Shown: in pieces, positions 43,401-53,217 of the stretch
Numbering within the stretch: position 1 is the first letter of the stretch
Layout of the letters: every line of letters starts with the position of its first letter
Source of the DNA: Schizochytrium sp. TIO01
Taxonomy: Eukaryota > Sar > Bigyra > Thraustochytrida > Thraustochytriidae
Direction of reading: 5' to 3'
DNA: 64,000 nt
NCBI GenBank assembly: GCA_004764695.1
Contig: SMSO01000005.1
Coordinates: forward strand, 1,507,501 to 1,571,500
Made by a program: the position numbers and the translations under genes
The notes under the pieces: model-generated
What the model was told of the DNA's origin: nothing
The model's database searches: none
What the model saw: the letters and a program-made list of their open reading frames with translations, nothing else

Positions 43401-46400
43401 ACGCCGGGCGTCTGTTTTATGCGCTGAAAACGCTGGCCTTTCGCGATGTTTCTATTGAGCAGAAGAAACTAGCCCTTGGAAGCGCGTTGGGCCATGCAAG
43501 CCGACTTGCCAGCATTCTGGCGCCCGGTTCGCTTGGGCCCGTGCGACATCTTCAAGTATTTACCTCATTTACTGAACATAACCCTATCGATGCTCGGGTG
43601 CATGCATATCAGATGAGCTTAGAGCGCGAACAGGTGAAGCATTTCACAATCGTAGGTTCCAAAGATTCAGCATTTGTAGACCCGGTTTCCCAGAATCGGT
43701 TGTCCGTCCTCAAAGAATGTGTACGCTTAGATATATGCGAACATTCTCTTGGTGTCAATGAAGAACCTCCAACAACACGCCACAAGTTGTCAGTACGCGA
43801 AATGATGGAATATTTGTGGGCAGTTCGCGAGGTTTGCGAAAACACCACTGATTGTCAACCTTTCAAGAACGAAATATGTCCTTCCGACATCCCCGCTCTA
43901 TGCGCGAATCAGCGATTACGTGAGGACTACGAGCAGCTAGGAGCAACGTCAAGCCTGCAAGAGGTACTTGAATTAACTCTCAAACCTTTGGTATCTCTTG
44001 CAGTTAATATGCAATATGTGCCTGTAGCAGAGTTTTTTCGTCGCTTTATGTTTACGCTAGTCTATCTGGAAGGAATAAACAACCCTGCTGGAGCTTCATC
44101 ACCAAATACACAGTTACTTCGACGAGCTTCTCTAGCCGTGGCATCTGAGCTGGATTCACAATTGTATGATGTTTTGGCTGAGGTTTCCAAGCTATTTCCG
44201 TCTGATGTGCGATTGACTGATGTACGACACCTCGTAATTTTAGGTGGACCTGCCAGTGGCAAGAGTGTTCTTTTACGTCAGATCCTTGTACGACTATCTA
44301 TAGCCCAGAATCATCGCTCTCCTATTGCTCTAGTTCCACTCCGTATTCGCCTTATTGACATGGCTCGCCTCATTGAAGAACACAAACTCACCGAGAACGA
44401 CGACCTCATCATGTGCTACCTTGCAAATGCGTATGGCGCAATGTCAATGAAATTATCCTACTTTCGGTCTATTTTATTCTCAGGTAGAGTTCTTTTGCTA
44501 TTTGATGGTTTTGACGAAGCTGGATCATCTCGATCCATCATTGCAGCTTTTCTGAAACGATTTTTACAGCAGTACATGGATGTACGCACAATTGTAACAT
44601 CCCGTGAAATAGGCTTTACCGAATTCCAGAGCGACTTCTTTGAGGCTGGGTTTCGAGGTTTATTCATTTCCGCCCTGACTCATGAACGCGTTCAGGCCAT
44701 TGTGAGCTTGCGTGTACCTACACTCAAAGATGCCGAAAATAAAGGCGGCGTGTCTCCATCAGACCATTTATTCAAAGAAATATTGTCTAAAGAGTACGAC
44801 CATCTCACCCAAACGCCTCTCATGGTAAGCTTTCTCATACATACGTTGCTCTCCAGTAGGCAAACATCAACACGGCGACTGTCTGGAGCTCAAGCTCTAA
44901 TGATGCCAAAACGAGTACTTGAGAGGGCCACCGGTGGTGAAACAATGCTTAAATCTCAGCTGTTCTCTCTGGCTGTCGACCAGATGCTGCACCAGGGTGA
45001 ATTTAAATACAAACGCAATCGAGGGCGGGAAGAGAAAGAAATTGGACGGGATTTAAGTCTTTTGCAGGATCCCCTTGCACGGAGCATCATACGCAATGTT
45101 GCTTTGCTTGCACACAGTGTTGATACCGATGATGTGGAGCTAGAGCATTTTGGAGCAGTTTTAGTTGCTCTTGTGTCACAAAATCAAAGCACTGAGGAGT
45201 CTGAGAAAGCAAGATTTTCGCAAAGGCTGATCAAAGTAAATAATGCTCTCCAGAGAAGCATTGATCGAGGTTTAGTGCCACTCTTCGAAGTCTCAATTGC
45301 CGAGACTAGAAACACTGCGCGAAGTCAGGAATATACTTTCTCAAGGACTGTGTCGTTTGTTCATCGTGCGCTCAAAGAGCATCTCGCGGCAGAGTGCATA
45401 ACTGAGCGTCTCGTTTTGTGTTATGCGCAAAAGAATGAAAAGGAGTTTGCCCGAATTTGTGGCTTGTATTTTGGAGTTCACAACTTTGTTCTAAAGAACA
45501 CATTTTGGCAGGATGTATTTCTTAGTACAATGGAGCTTCTTAGTGTTGCGAATAAAGTAGAAGCAGAGAAGCTCATTCAAGTTCTTTTTGTCATGATGCC
45601 AGAGACAAGGCATGTGCAAGTGACTTTTGAAGGCTTGAGAGAGATTTGGAGTGCTATCGCAGCACAAGGTAACATTCCAGCTCTCGTAGCGATGTTGGAA
45701 TGGCGCTCCGAAATCAATGAGTCATATGTAGATGTGGAATCTGATACAGAGCATTTCGACTTAATTTTTCTTAACGATAAAGCTGGAAATAATTGCCTTC
45801 ATCTTGCTGCAGAGAAAAATCAGCTGCAGTTTGTTGAGGTAATCCTTTCGAGAATTTCCAAGGAAGATTCGAAAGAACTGCGCGCTTCGAAGGGAGTTCA
45901 AGATTGGAGTCCAGCAATCGTAGCTCTGCGAAATAACAACCTTGAGTGCTATCGTAAACTCTATTCCACTTTTGGTGATATGGACATTATAGATGAAGAT
46001 GAAAGCAATCTTCCCGAAATAATCAAGATGGTGAAACTTGGTAACGTTGCTGAGGTGAAGCAGTGCTTACAAAGAAATCCTGACGCTATAAATGACAGAG
46101 GGTCAACAGGCATGAATTCAGCGATGTGGGCGTGCGCTTTAAATGAAAACGCAGTTTTAGAGCTGTTGTTGAAGTATGGCCATCCTGAATCTTACAGCAG
46201 CAACACGTCTAAAAAGGGTAATACTTGTCTCACATTTGCTGTAGAAAATAACTCAATTGAATGCGTCAAGACATTACTCAAGAATGGCGTCAAACCGACT
46301 CAGAGAATTTATAATGGCGACTCAATGCTTCTACTAGCAACTTCCTATGGTAATGATGAGATTGTTCAACTTCTGATTGGGGCCGGTGCCCAACCGGGTG

Positions 46401-46939
46401 AGGCTATTATGGTTTCAGCTGTACAGGGTCGCGATGAATTTGTTCGTCGACTCATTCAACTCTCTGCGCTCGCATGGCCTGATGCTGTTAATGCTGTAGT
46501 GCCTGGCACTGGCGGGCATCCGGATGATCCTGAGTCTGGAGGAAATCCTTTAGCAGCAGCTTGTGTTGCTGGTCATAAAACTGTCGTTACACGATTACTG
46601 GAACTTGGAGCTGATCCAAATCATCCAATCCTTGTGCAAGGAGGGACTTGCGCATTGCATGTTGCAGTAAAAAAAGGGTACTATGATTGCGTTGCGCGGC
46701 TGCTTGAATATGGTGCAAACGCAAACACGATAAGGCCAGCAAGAGAAGCCGGGGAGCAACACGTAACAGCTCTTGATTTAGCTGAAATGGGAGTTCTGGA
46801 TCTAGAAGATTCTTCCGTGGACTTTCAGAAGTGTGCTGATATATTGCGCCACTATGGTGGAAAGAAATGGGAAGATATGTTCCCTGATGAACGTGAAGTA
46901 AACATGAAAATTCGAAGCAGCAAACCTTCTAGTTCTTAG
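40499..46939 (+). CDS. Kinase-like / NACHT NTPase / ankyrin-repeat protein (NLR-like STAND protein)
   Basis: A single intronless frame of 2146 residues. Residues 1-500 are unassigned. Residues about 505-900 form an APH/protein-kinase-like domain: a glycine loop SLSGGFSGAKVYRC (511-524), candidate Lys543, the catalytic loop H847-G-D849-LNGAN854 and the metal site D867 in WLIDFAFSG. These residues look intact. Residues about 1240-1560 carry a NACHT/STAND NTPase with Walker A GGPASGKS (1249-1256), Walker B VLLLFDGFDEAG (1331-1342) and sensor-like TSRE (1367-1370), then helical regions. From about residue 1760 there are roughly nine ankyrin repeats (NCLHLAAEKNQLQFVEVIL; CALHVAVKKGYYDCVARLL). STAND NTPases with C-terminal repeats usually act as oligomerising immune or stress sensors, and the kinase-like domain may be the effector. 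From memory the kinase part recalls the TCAD9 class tied to bacterial conflict NTPases; that link needs a profile search. Confidence 0.8.
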   Translation: MVDGKDDMESIDDNLRRRQEQYEQQDQQQERHEFEREQLPDLHSRRHRYPLHLRVESPPESPRFAVVGDEAGDDGDLSNNKDEIYRAINEAGFDSLRGSYEVPGSTQDVGFQRGSGSLVYIGEVVASSIYQGIGLSTSRNRQVHDRTKLSVHQGSNKKPFTLLQLKIISSVPSEALLVHLYEVDEECNFTLRMRSSTSIEMYPDQKWEDIAETMIKTRFPRLARFPVKFINSKTRRESAGSVTKFFDSSKSLADIEETKDEEEDCLSQSAESESKTTKIGAMTSNSRSSAASSVSVGVSEPEGLPSPRQSILIYSPRGASNEIIVDLCPEAVEALSGPGDVIKSTFYCPRMERERHFVWQWTKDGLVRSPLTHNIGGIQMSSIPTPIFHTSEDSLALIPPPMAALPGRAPPLSSTFIFDLDASTTNGLIPINVLRNALLNRWKFDARLVENEILYDVQASPDSESDGVGPSLITKINTRLRNHILEGDTENIDEGTREVILALFPFACRVSLESLSGGFSGAKVYRCVNTNWDGLQEIPSVVKVDDGNSLDDEYNRMVEITPLLGENAPRILARSSHGPLSALRIELCGATWCLPGAGAYNTQIATFRKLFTSEMLRLVHTNSRVKSYVAHRRGRPFHASTTELPYYHGNGSKELPVVSPPRRMIARATSDSVTPKDFDITVPALTGGERRKVMRQRSFTSELQAGPTSSVLKHRILQRSSTISSGSNGQSAFDDYSILFGEIETVIGEVFGTILHQGATDKARIEEKSLFSDDGYPIAAAIRQNIIDRENDPVADLFIGRDARAMVKIWTGVDRMDVKEYFEQFATILQRYELDQSTKHRLMGHVHGDLNGANILIDGESIVWLIDFAFSGYRPVLTDLMKLENTILFEYTPLQTSKDRGIAIDDFIKVIRALIHTDLVELPPLTSLLSDSKSTEHLAIDQLWSVLQRLRQHVVSFCAKDPRPEYLHAGRLFYALKTLAFRDVSIEQKKLALGSALGHASRLASILAPGSLGPVRHLQVFTSFTEHNPIDARVHAYQMSLEREQVKHFTIVGSKDSAFVDPVSQNRLSVLKECVRLDICEHSLGVNEEPPTTRHKLSVREMMEYLWAVREVCENTTDCQPFKNEICPSDIPALCANQRLREDYEQLGATSSLQEVLELTLKPLVSLAVNMQYVPVAEFFRRFMFTLVYLEGINNPAGASSPNTQLLRRASLAVASELDSQLYDVLAEVSKLFPSDVRLTDVRHLVILGGPASGKSVLLRQILVRLSIAQNHRSPIALVPLRIRLIDMARLIEEHKLTENDDLIMCYLANAYGAMSMKLSYFRSILFSGRVLLLFDGFDEAGSSRSIIAAFLKRFLQQYMDVRTIVTSREIGFTEFQSDFFEAGFRGLFISALTHERVQAIVSLRVPTLKDAENKGGVSPSDHLFKEILSKEYDHLTQTPLMVSFLIHTLLSSRQTSTRRLSGAQALMMPKRVLERATGGETMLKSQLFSLAVDQMLHQGEFKYKRNRGREEKEIGRDLSLLQDPLARSIIRNVALLAHSVDTDDVELEHFGAVLVALVSQNQSTEESEKARFSQRLIKVNNALQRSIDRGLVPLFEVSIAETRNTARSQEYTFSRTVSFVHRALKEHLAAECITERLVLCYAQKNEKEFARICGLYFGVHNFVLKNTFWQDVFLSTMELLSVANKVEAEKLIQVLFVMMPETRHVQVTFEGLREIWSAIAAQGNIPALVAMLEWRSEINESYVDVESDTEHFDLIFLNDKAGNNCLHLAAEKNQLQFVEVILSRISKEDSKELRASKGVQDWSPAIVALRNNNLECYRKLYSTFGDMDIIDEDESNLPEIIKMVKLGNVAEVKQCLQRNPDAINDRGSTGMNSAMWACALNENAVLELLLKYGHPESYSSNTSKKGNTCLTFAVENNSIECVKTLLKNGVKPTQRIYNGDSMLLLATSYGNDEIVQLLIGAGAQPGEAIMVSAVQGRDEFVRRLIQLSALAWPDAVNAVVPGTGGHPDDPESGGNPLAAACVAGHKTVVTRLLELGADPNHPILVQGGTCALHVAVKKGYYDCVARLLEYGANANTIRPAREAGEQHVTALDLAEMGVLDLEDSSVDFQKCADILRHYGGKKWEDMFPDEREVNMKIRSSKPSSS

Positions 46940-47322
46940 AGCGAGGCGGTGACCTGTACATGTGTAACACTGAATTGATTATATAATAGTAACTACTGAT
47001 TCTTTTTTTTAAAGATTATAGATTGTTTCAACCAGATGTAGGCCAGGTCAATCAAATTCCTGTTGAACGAATAGGCGCGAAACAATTAGTGAACAAGTAT
47101 TCTAGATTAAATGTCTTATATACCTTTGTCAGATGTATGGAACATTTTTACTAGCAAGGAAGAAAGTTAATCATAACAAAATTTTATGATGCATATTATG
47201 AATTATTCATTAAGTTGACAATACATTAATCTGTCGTCTTCGGAACCTATTGATCAAAGGCCGGAGAATCCCATACACTTCACACTTGTTTGATTTCTGC
47301 TTTTGATAATGGGATATCAAAT
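46940..47322. other. Convergent intergenic, no gene seen
   Basis: AT-rich 3' flanks of the NACHT gene and the TDO-kynureninase gene. No frame or repeat of note. Confidence 0.5.
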
Positions 47323-50127
47323 TTACTGAGAGAGTTTTGCATTGACAGCGAGGACAGCCTTAGTGAGGCGCTCAACGCTACGCGGGGTATGATACGGTCC
47401 AAATCCAACACGCACGAACTCCTTACGCAAGTCAACATCAATGCCGTGCTCCTCGTGAAGGATATCGACAACAGCCTTGGCCTTGGCGGCGTCAGACTGC
47501 TTAAAAACGAGGGTGTGGCTCTGGGTTGCCGGGTTCTTGGAGCCGTCAAGCAGGTTTGCTCGCGAAAATGGAACAGCACTGTTCTCGCCAGCAACAGCAT
47601 CCTCCAGGAAGATCTGCTGTGCCTTAAGCACGGTCTCGTGCATAAAATCAACGTTTACATCCTGTTCGCACCACATGCGCATAACATGCACGAAGACAAC
47701 GAGGCACGGCATGAAAGACGGAGTTCCTCCCATCAATGAGACGCCTTGAGCAAAGTTTGCCGGCGATCCCATGCAAATTCCCTTACTACCGTTTGCGAGC
47801 ACACTCGGATCGGCGAGCCAACCGGTGAAGAGTGGGCGAGGCACGGCACGCTGAGGAGGCAGCGCCACGAAGCAAGCATTCGCTGCCGATCCGACGTGCT
47901 TGAGCATGCCAGCAACATAGTGGAATCGCTTGTCATCAGCAGAACTGAGATCTGTGGGAATGGCACCAAATCCGTGGTAGCCGTCCACAATGACTAAAGA
48001 GTCCTTGTTCTTCTCGCTCTTGTCTAGGGCATCTGCTGCACGCTTGGAGAAGGCAGCAACGTCATGGATCAGGGTCTGTTGCTGAAGGTAAGTACACTGC
48101 GATACATAGACCATATCAATCACAGGGGTATTCTCAATGGCCTCGATGATGCGGTCCTCAAAGGTCTCACGCGGCTCAATGGGCACAACAACAACCTGGA
48201 AATAGTCGTCACCAAGCTCACGAAGACGGTTGACCTGGCGAGTCATGGAGTAAAATTCAGTATCAGACGTAATAACAACCTCGGGGCGCTTCTCCTTGAG
48301 AGCGATTTCGAGACGCTGCGAAAGAAGACGCGACACTACTTCGTGCGAATTATGGCCAAATTCAATGGGGTGATCGGAAGAAAGCTTAAGGATATTGCGG
48401 ATGAATTTACTGGCCTCAGGCATGATCTTGGCAAAGAGCGTGTCCCAACTGTGGTTACCTTCAACGTGAAACAGGCGGTAAAGCTCCTGAAGGGCGCTGT
48501 ACAAAGCACGCGGGGGGATTTCACCCCAAGCGTGGTCGAGAAAGGCAAGGTTGCGCTCAGCACCGCCACCAAAGTTGCGCGGCACACCAGTAGAGCTATA
48601 CAAAGTTCCAAGACGGTCGTCCACGATATCAGAAGCGCGGGACTCGTTGTCACTTGCTGGGTTACTGGTCTCCTCGCCGTTCTCGCGCTCCTTGAGGCGG
48701 TCCTGCTCGATTTTGTCCATAATGCGACCTTTGAGGTGAGCAAGACGCTCGTCAGTACGGCGGCCAAGTTCAGTACGTGCGTAGTCGAGAACAGGGAACA
48801 CAGGCTTCTCAAAGCCCTTCTTAAGGGCCTGAACGCTCATCTTCATGGTTCCCTTGGCACCGCTTCCAATCACATTGGTCGCGAGGATAAAGTGCTTCTG
48901 AAAGAAGCCTCCAATGAGAGCGGACTCTACAATCTCCAGAGACTTGATGTACTCATAAATGGCAGGCTGGTGCTCAGGGTGTGCGTAAAGCTCGAGAAGG
49001 GCCTCTTGCACCTCCTCTGATTCGTGGTCCTCGGTTTTTTCTTTGAGAAGACGGTCGAGAACAGGGTCGATGAGCTCAAGAACCCGTTGACGAAACTGCT
49101 TCACTTGAGTGCTGCCAGCGCCAGATGTACCCTCAATTTCTACCTTGAGCTCGAGGTAGTCACGGAGGACCATACTAGTGAGCATCATGACGTGGGCACC
49201 GAGATACTCAAAGGTTGATGCAGCTACGCGGACAGCGGCGGCAGCATTACGGAAGTGACCATTGCGTTTAATGTGCTCCTGGGCGGAGTTAATGCGGTCA
49301 AGAAGAACAAAAGCCCAGCACTCCGTACCCAAGTGGACTGCACGGAAGAAGAAATCTTCTTTGTGGTTGTACTCCTGCTCGGTGAGCAGACTAGCCATCA
49401 GAGAAGAGCGGACCATGGCCTCATAGGCAAGGTATTTCCGGCCGAAAGGCATGGTGTACGGGGAGAGGCCAACAAGCTCACGAAGGTTGGAGAGCTGCTC
49501 TTCGATACCGACGCCAACGGTCCAGTCGCCAAAGCTTGTCATGAAGGCACCAGTGATGTTGCGAATGACCTTACGGAGGGACTGAAGTTCGTGAGTGGCC
49601 ATGCCATCTTGCAATGCCTTCTCCACAGACTCGATAACGAGCTTGAGGGCAGATGACTGCCGTGTACGGTCAATGTCACGTTCAGAAGCAGTCGGGGGGC
49701 CATCTTCGATGGGGAAGTTTTGCAAAAGAGATCCAATGGGCAGGGGAGGGGCCTCGGTTTCAAGGCGCTCCTCCTCAAGCTCACCATCAATGACCTCTGC
49801 CAGGAGAGCAAATTGGCTCTCGATATCTGCGGCAATCATTTCAATTCGGGGCCGCTTGACGACGTAAGGGCGGTTGTCACTAATAAAGTGGGACAGAAGC
49901 ACCAATGCGAGCTCGACACCCTGCATACCGGCCGTGAAGCAAGGCTCAAGGCGTGGGTTGTTGGTGACCGGCTCGTACCATGTTGCGCGAACTTTGCGGA
50001 GAAATACGTAATCTTCATACAGGTCGCGAATGCGTGCCTCGCGAGCAGCCTTGGTGGCGGCTACCTTGGCCTTGACTTCCTCGCGGGTTTTCACCTCACC
50101 GGCATCTTCAGGTTCGTGGCTCATCAT
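47323..50127 (-). CDS. Tryptophan 2,3-dioxygenase-like / kynureninase-like fusion
   Basis: An intact intronless frame of 934 residues. Residues about 40-460 read like an all-helical TDO: EDFFFRAVHLGTECWAFVLL (TDO pattern EHLFI..HQ.YELWF, H265), then RVAASTFEYLGAHVMMLTSM, STQVKQFRQRVLELID, and QKHFILATNVIGSGAKGT (TDO haem-ligand region, H412). The canonical HQ and GTGG.SG signatures are altered. Residues about 520-934 are a fold-type I PLP enzyme closest to kynureninase: LAFLDHAWGEIPP at its start, VIVDGYHGFGAIP (D715), HYVAGMLKHVGSAANACF with candidate Schiff-base K743, and VDLRKEFVRVGFGPYHTPRS near the end. TDO and kynureninase catalyse steps one and three of tryptophan degradation; the formamidase step is absent. 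Activity of the TDO half is uncertain. Confidence 0.75.
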   Translation of the reverse strand: MMSHEPEDAGEVKTREEVKAKVAATKAAREARIRDLYEDYVFLRKVRATWYEPVTNNPRLEPCFTAGMQGVELALVLLSHFISDNRPYVVKRPRIEMIAADIESQFALLAEVIDGELEEERLETEAPPLPIGSLLQNFPIEDGPPTASERDIDRTRQSSALKLVIESVEKALQDGMATHELQSLRKVIRNITGAFMTSFGDWTVGVGIEEQLSNLRELVGLSPYTMPFGRKYLAYEAMVRSSLMASLLTEQEYNHKEDFFFRAVHLGTECWAFVLLDRINSAQEHIKRNGHFRNAAAAVRVAASTFEYLGAHVMMLTSMVLRDYLELKVEIEGTSGAGSTQVKQFRQRVLELIDPVLDRLLKEKTEDHESEEVQEALLELYAHPEHQPAIYEYIKSLEIVESALIGGFFQKHFILATNVIGSGAKGTMKMSVQALKKGFEKPVFPVLDYARTELGRRTDERLAHLKGRIMDKIEQDRLKERENGEETSNPASDNESRASDIVDDRLGTLYSSTGVPRNFGGGAERNLAFLDHAWGEIPPRALYSALQELYRLFHVEGNHSWDTLFAKIMPEASKFIRNILKLSSDHPIEFGHNSHEVVSRLLSQRLEIALKEKRPEVVITSDTEFYSMTRQVNRLRELGDDYFQVVVVPIEPRETFEDRIIEAIENTPVIDMVYVSQCTYLQQQTLIHDVAAFSKRAADALDKSEKNKDSLVIVDGYHGFGAIPTDLSSADDKRFHYVAGMLKHVGSAANACFVALPPQRAVPRPLFTGWLADPSVLANGSKGICMGSPANFAQGVSLMGGTPSFMPCLVVFVHVMRMWCEQDVNVDFMHETVLKAQQIFLEDAVAGENSAVPFSRANLLDGSKNPATQSHTLVFKQSDAAKAKAVVDILHEEHGIDVDLRKEFVRVGFGPYHTPRSVERLTKAVLAVNAKLSQ

Positions 50128-50691
50128 CGTCTTGATTTAGTGTAAATATGTCTTACAGAGTAAAAGGTAGTGGGTAAGCACAGCAATCTTACTATTCTTG
50201 CTGCTGCTGATGCTGCTGCTGCTACAGTTGTACTTGGCTTCGTTCGCCACGGAGTTCTGAGTTTGCTGCTTCGAGCTTTCTTTGCACCTGAGTTTGGGAT
50301 CTGCTGATGTCTGGAATTCTCCAAGCTCGCCCAAACAACTTCCTTTCCATTCCCTTCATTCTCCACAAAGACTATTGCAGCCTGTCCCTAAGACTTCCCT
50401 TAGAGTGTTAGCGTTTCGGGTAGCAGATGTCTGCTTTCCCACTTCTCTCACTGAGCAGGAATTGACTGACTGCCCAACGGCACCTCCTCTGCATGCGCAG
50501 AGACCCGCGCAGAGACGTCCTTGGCGCCGTGAGGACGTCTCTGGCGAGGCTGCAGCCACTCCCTCACTCTCTGCACAGTCTCCGGCCGGGTGTGCTTGCC
50601 TGCGAGAGACTCGCTACGGAGAAGAAGGGGGAAGAGGAGGAGGAGAAGAAGAAAGCTGACAAGAGCGGAGAATTACAAAACGAGATAAAAC

Positions 50692-50695
<4 letters not shown>

Positions 50696-50733
<38 letters not shown>
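50696..50733. repeat. Poly(A) tract, 38 nt
   Basis: An uninterrupted run of 38 A on the plus strand, preceded by a purine-rich GAGGAGAAG stretch. It could be a mononucleotide microsatellite or the relic tail of a retrocopy. No target-site duplication was recognised. Confidence 0.9.
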
Positions 50734-50736
<3 letters not shown>

Positions 50737-51682
50737 TTCAACTTTACAATCTTTTTTGCTTCCTTCTTTCAAGCGAACCACGAATCGCTATGTACGCAAA
50801 CTAATATGCATAGAGCCTTTGTTCTCTGTGTTCAAGAAAGAAGAAGGCGTACCTTCAACCTTACGGCCTAAACTCTGTCTAAACCCACCCCTCATTTGTA
50901 ATTTTCCAACCCTGTGTAACATTACTTTTAAATGAAAATATAAACATAGAAATGACTTGAAAGAAGATTAAAAGTTACATTTCTTAAAAAAATATATAAT
51001 GATAAAATACTTATTTTTTTAAAAAATATATATATGTATGTATTTGACGAGGGCCGACCCATCAATTATGGTAACCAAAAGCTCAGACCACGTCGCAAAG
51101 AGCGGCTTTCTGCCACATTTACCCGAGTGCGCCGTAGGCACTCAGGCATACGCCCCTCTCCCGTTGCTTCACGCGCATCATCGCTCACCCATTCAATTTC
51201 AAGAGTGCGCGCTTAGAATCAGCCAGAGTTAGTCAGTTGCCCTTCTTGGTAGTAGCTCCATCATTCCAACACTCACTGCGGCACAAATCGCCAGGAATGA
51301 GATTTGCGCGCACACTTGGAAGGTCCTCGGGGACCCCACGCGAGCAGGCCCCGCTCCTGCTGGCCCTATATCCGGCTGCCCTGCAGGTGGGACCGTGGGG
51401 TGCGCACAAAAGAACACACCGGGTCCCCGAGGGGCACAAATGCGCGCTGTGATTCTCATTGTTGGGGAGGTGTCACAAGACCACTGGACCGAAATCTCAT
51501 AGTTGGCCGGAGTGCCAAAACGAGGTCGCGCGGAATCAGCCGCTGCCGCAGCTGAGGGCTACGAAACCACCGCTGAGACCGCCCTGCGGCGCTTTCGTCC
51601 TGGACGCTGCAAGCTCTCACCGTTGCCCTTGCCTGCGCAATTTTGGCCTCCCGACCGGCACAAACCTCGAAGGCTTTCAAGA

Positions 51683-51712
51683 CAAAGCAAAGCAAAGCAA
51701 AGCAAAGCAAAC
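51683..51712. repeat. (CAAAG)n microsatellite
   Basis: About six CAAAG units, ending in ACCACAAAG. Confidence 0.85.
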
Positions 51713-52901
51713 CACAAAGAACCCACAGCTCCGGAGGTCTTATGGTTATGGGTAGGTTGTTGCTACGAGGCAGGCACTCAGATGCTCAGGTACACACCTG
51801 GTGAGCTGCGAAACGATTCCAGGCGATGGGGCGCGAGAACTTCGCGGTCGGCGGCGTGGCCTGGCGCTGCCTGCGTGCCTGCGTGCTCTCGAGGGCCGGG
51901 GCTGCGATAGCAATTCTGAAAGGTTGTGGCTGCATGAGCGCCACCGGTTCTTCTTCAGTTTCCTGAGTTCATCTTCAGAGGTTTGCTGCGTTCTTTTGCT
52001 TTCTTTTCGTTGATTGTTTTACAAAATTGTAAGAAACTACCTGTTTTTTCCTTTTCCTTTTTTTCTTTTCCTTTTTTTCAGCAGTCTATCGATCAACTCA
52101 ACTCAGAGACTCCCTCAAGAAGTGACGCAAATAATTCTGAAAGGCGCACTCAATCCGTTGCTGCCGCGTATTCAGAGCTGCAGAATATACACCAGCAAAA
52201 CATCTCATAAGCGAGCGAGAGCAGCGAACAAGTTGAGCGATGAGGCCACTGGTTTACTGATCGCAGGCCGTGTAACTAACTACATATGTTTTCCAACGGT
52301 GGACCTCGACACAAAAGAAGACTTTAAAATATATTTTTTATTAATGTTTTTTATTTTATTTTAAAAAATTAAAACATAACAAAAGCAACAAATTACTAAA
52401 AATCGACGACAGAAATCACCGATTGAACACTCAACTACGATTGCGCCAATGTCTTGCTGCCTAAAGGGCGTAGCCCCTCTGCACTTGATCCAAGCCTGGC
52501 CGCTGCGTCTGCTTCGGCACCTCTGCTCTTGCAGAGGCGCTCGTTTCCTGTAAACCCAGTGCGCTGGTGCCACTCAGAACTGCCTGACTGATGGAGGTGC
52601 TCATCGTCGTCGCGACGCCAGGCGCTCTCGTGCCGAGTCCCCATAGACACAGCCGCCGCTACGAGCAGCAGAGCAGGATCACGGCAGCGTTTGCGAGCCA
52701 CCGGGGTCCTGGAAGACAGACAAGCTAGCTTGTGCGTCAAAAATGAGCCGTGAGAATCCGGCGCCTCTTTTGTGAGATGGCCGCTGTTCGGGCACAAGTC
52801 CTCCAAGTGCTGCTCGCTCAGGCCCTTCAAGCCGCGCCAGCGGTCGCGGATTTGGTCTGCGAGAGACCGCAAAGGGGAGACAGCTCCTGCTCGGCGGCCC
52901 A

Positions 52902-52926
52902 TAACTAGCTAGCTAGCTAGCTAGCT
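52902..52926. repeat. (TAGC)n palindromic repeat
   Basis: Tandem TAGC/CTAG units, the same motif as at 1337-1359. A second cluster lies at about 53108-53133. Confidence 0.85.
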
Positions 52927-53146
52927 GCGTGCGGCGCTTGGAGACCAAGTCTTGATCAAGCCAGGCAGCCCAGGCTGGCCTTGTGAACTACTTACTAACT
53001 TGCACGCGAGGCTCGTTGTGCACAATTTCAGGCGAGAAGATCTCATGGGTCGCCGCCGATTGTGAAGCCACGAGAGCTCGGACGTCCGGATCGCACAGAC
53101 GCTTAGCCAGCTAGCTAGCGAGCGGGCTAGCTACCCGCTGGCTGCG

Positions 53147-53217
53147 TGGCTGCGTGCTGCGTGGCTGCGTGCTGCGTGGCTGCGTGCTGCGTGGCTGCGT
53201 GCTGCGTGGCTGCGTGG
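53147..53217. repeat. 15-bp tandem repeat
   Basis: About four and a half copies of GTGGCTGCGTGCTGC. The period is a multiple of three, so one frame reads a repeated Leu-Arg-Gly-Cys-Val pentapeptide. No longer coding frame contains it. Confidence 0.9.

Noticed and set aside
48064-49020. 318-codon open frame on the plus strand
   Set aside because: It is antisense to the TDO-kynureninase fusion, which has clear domain motifs on the minus strand.
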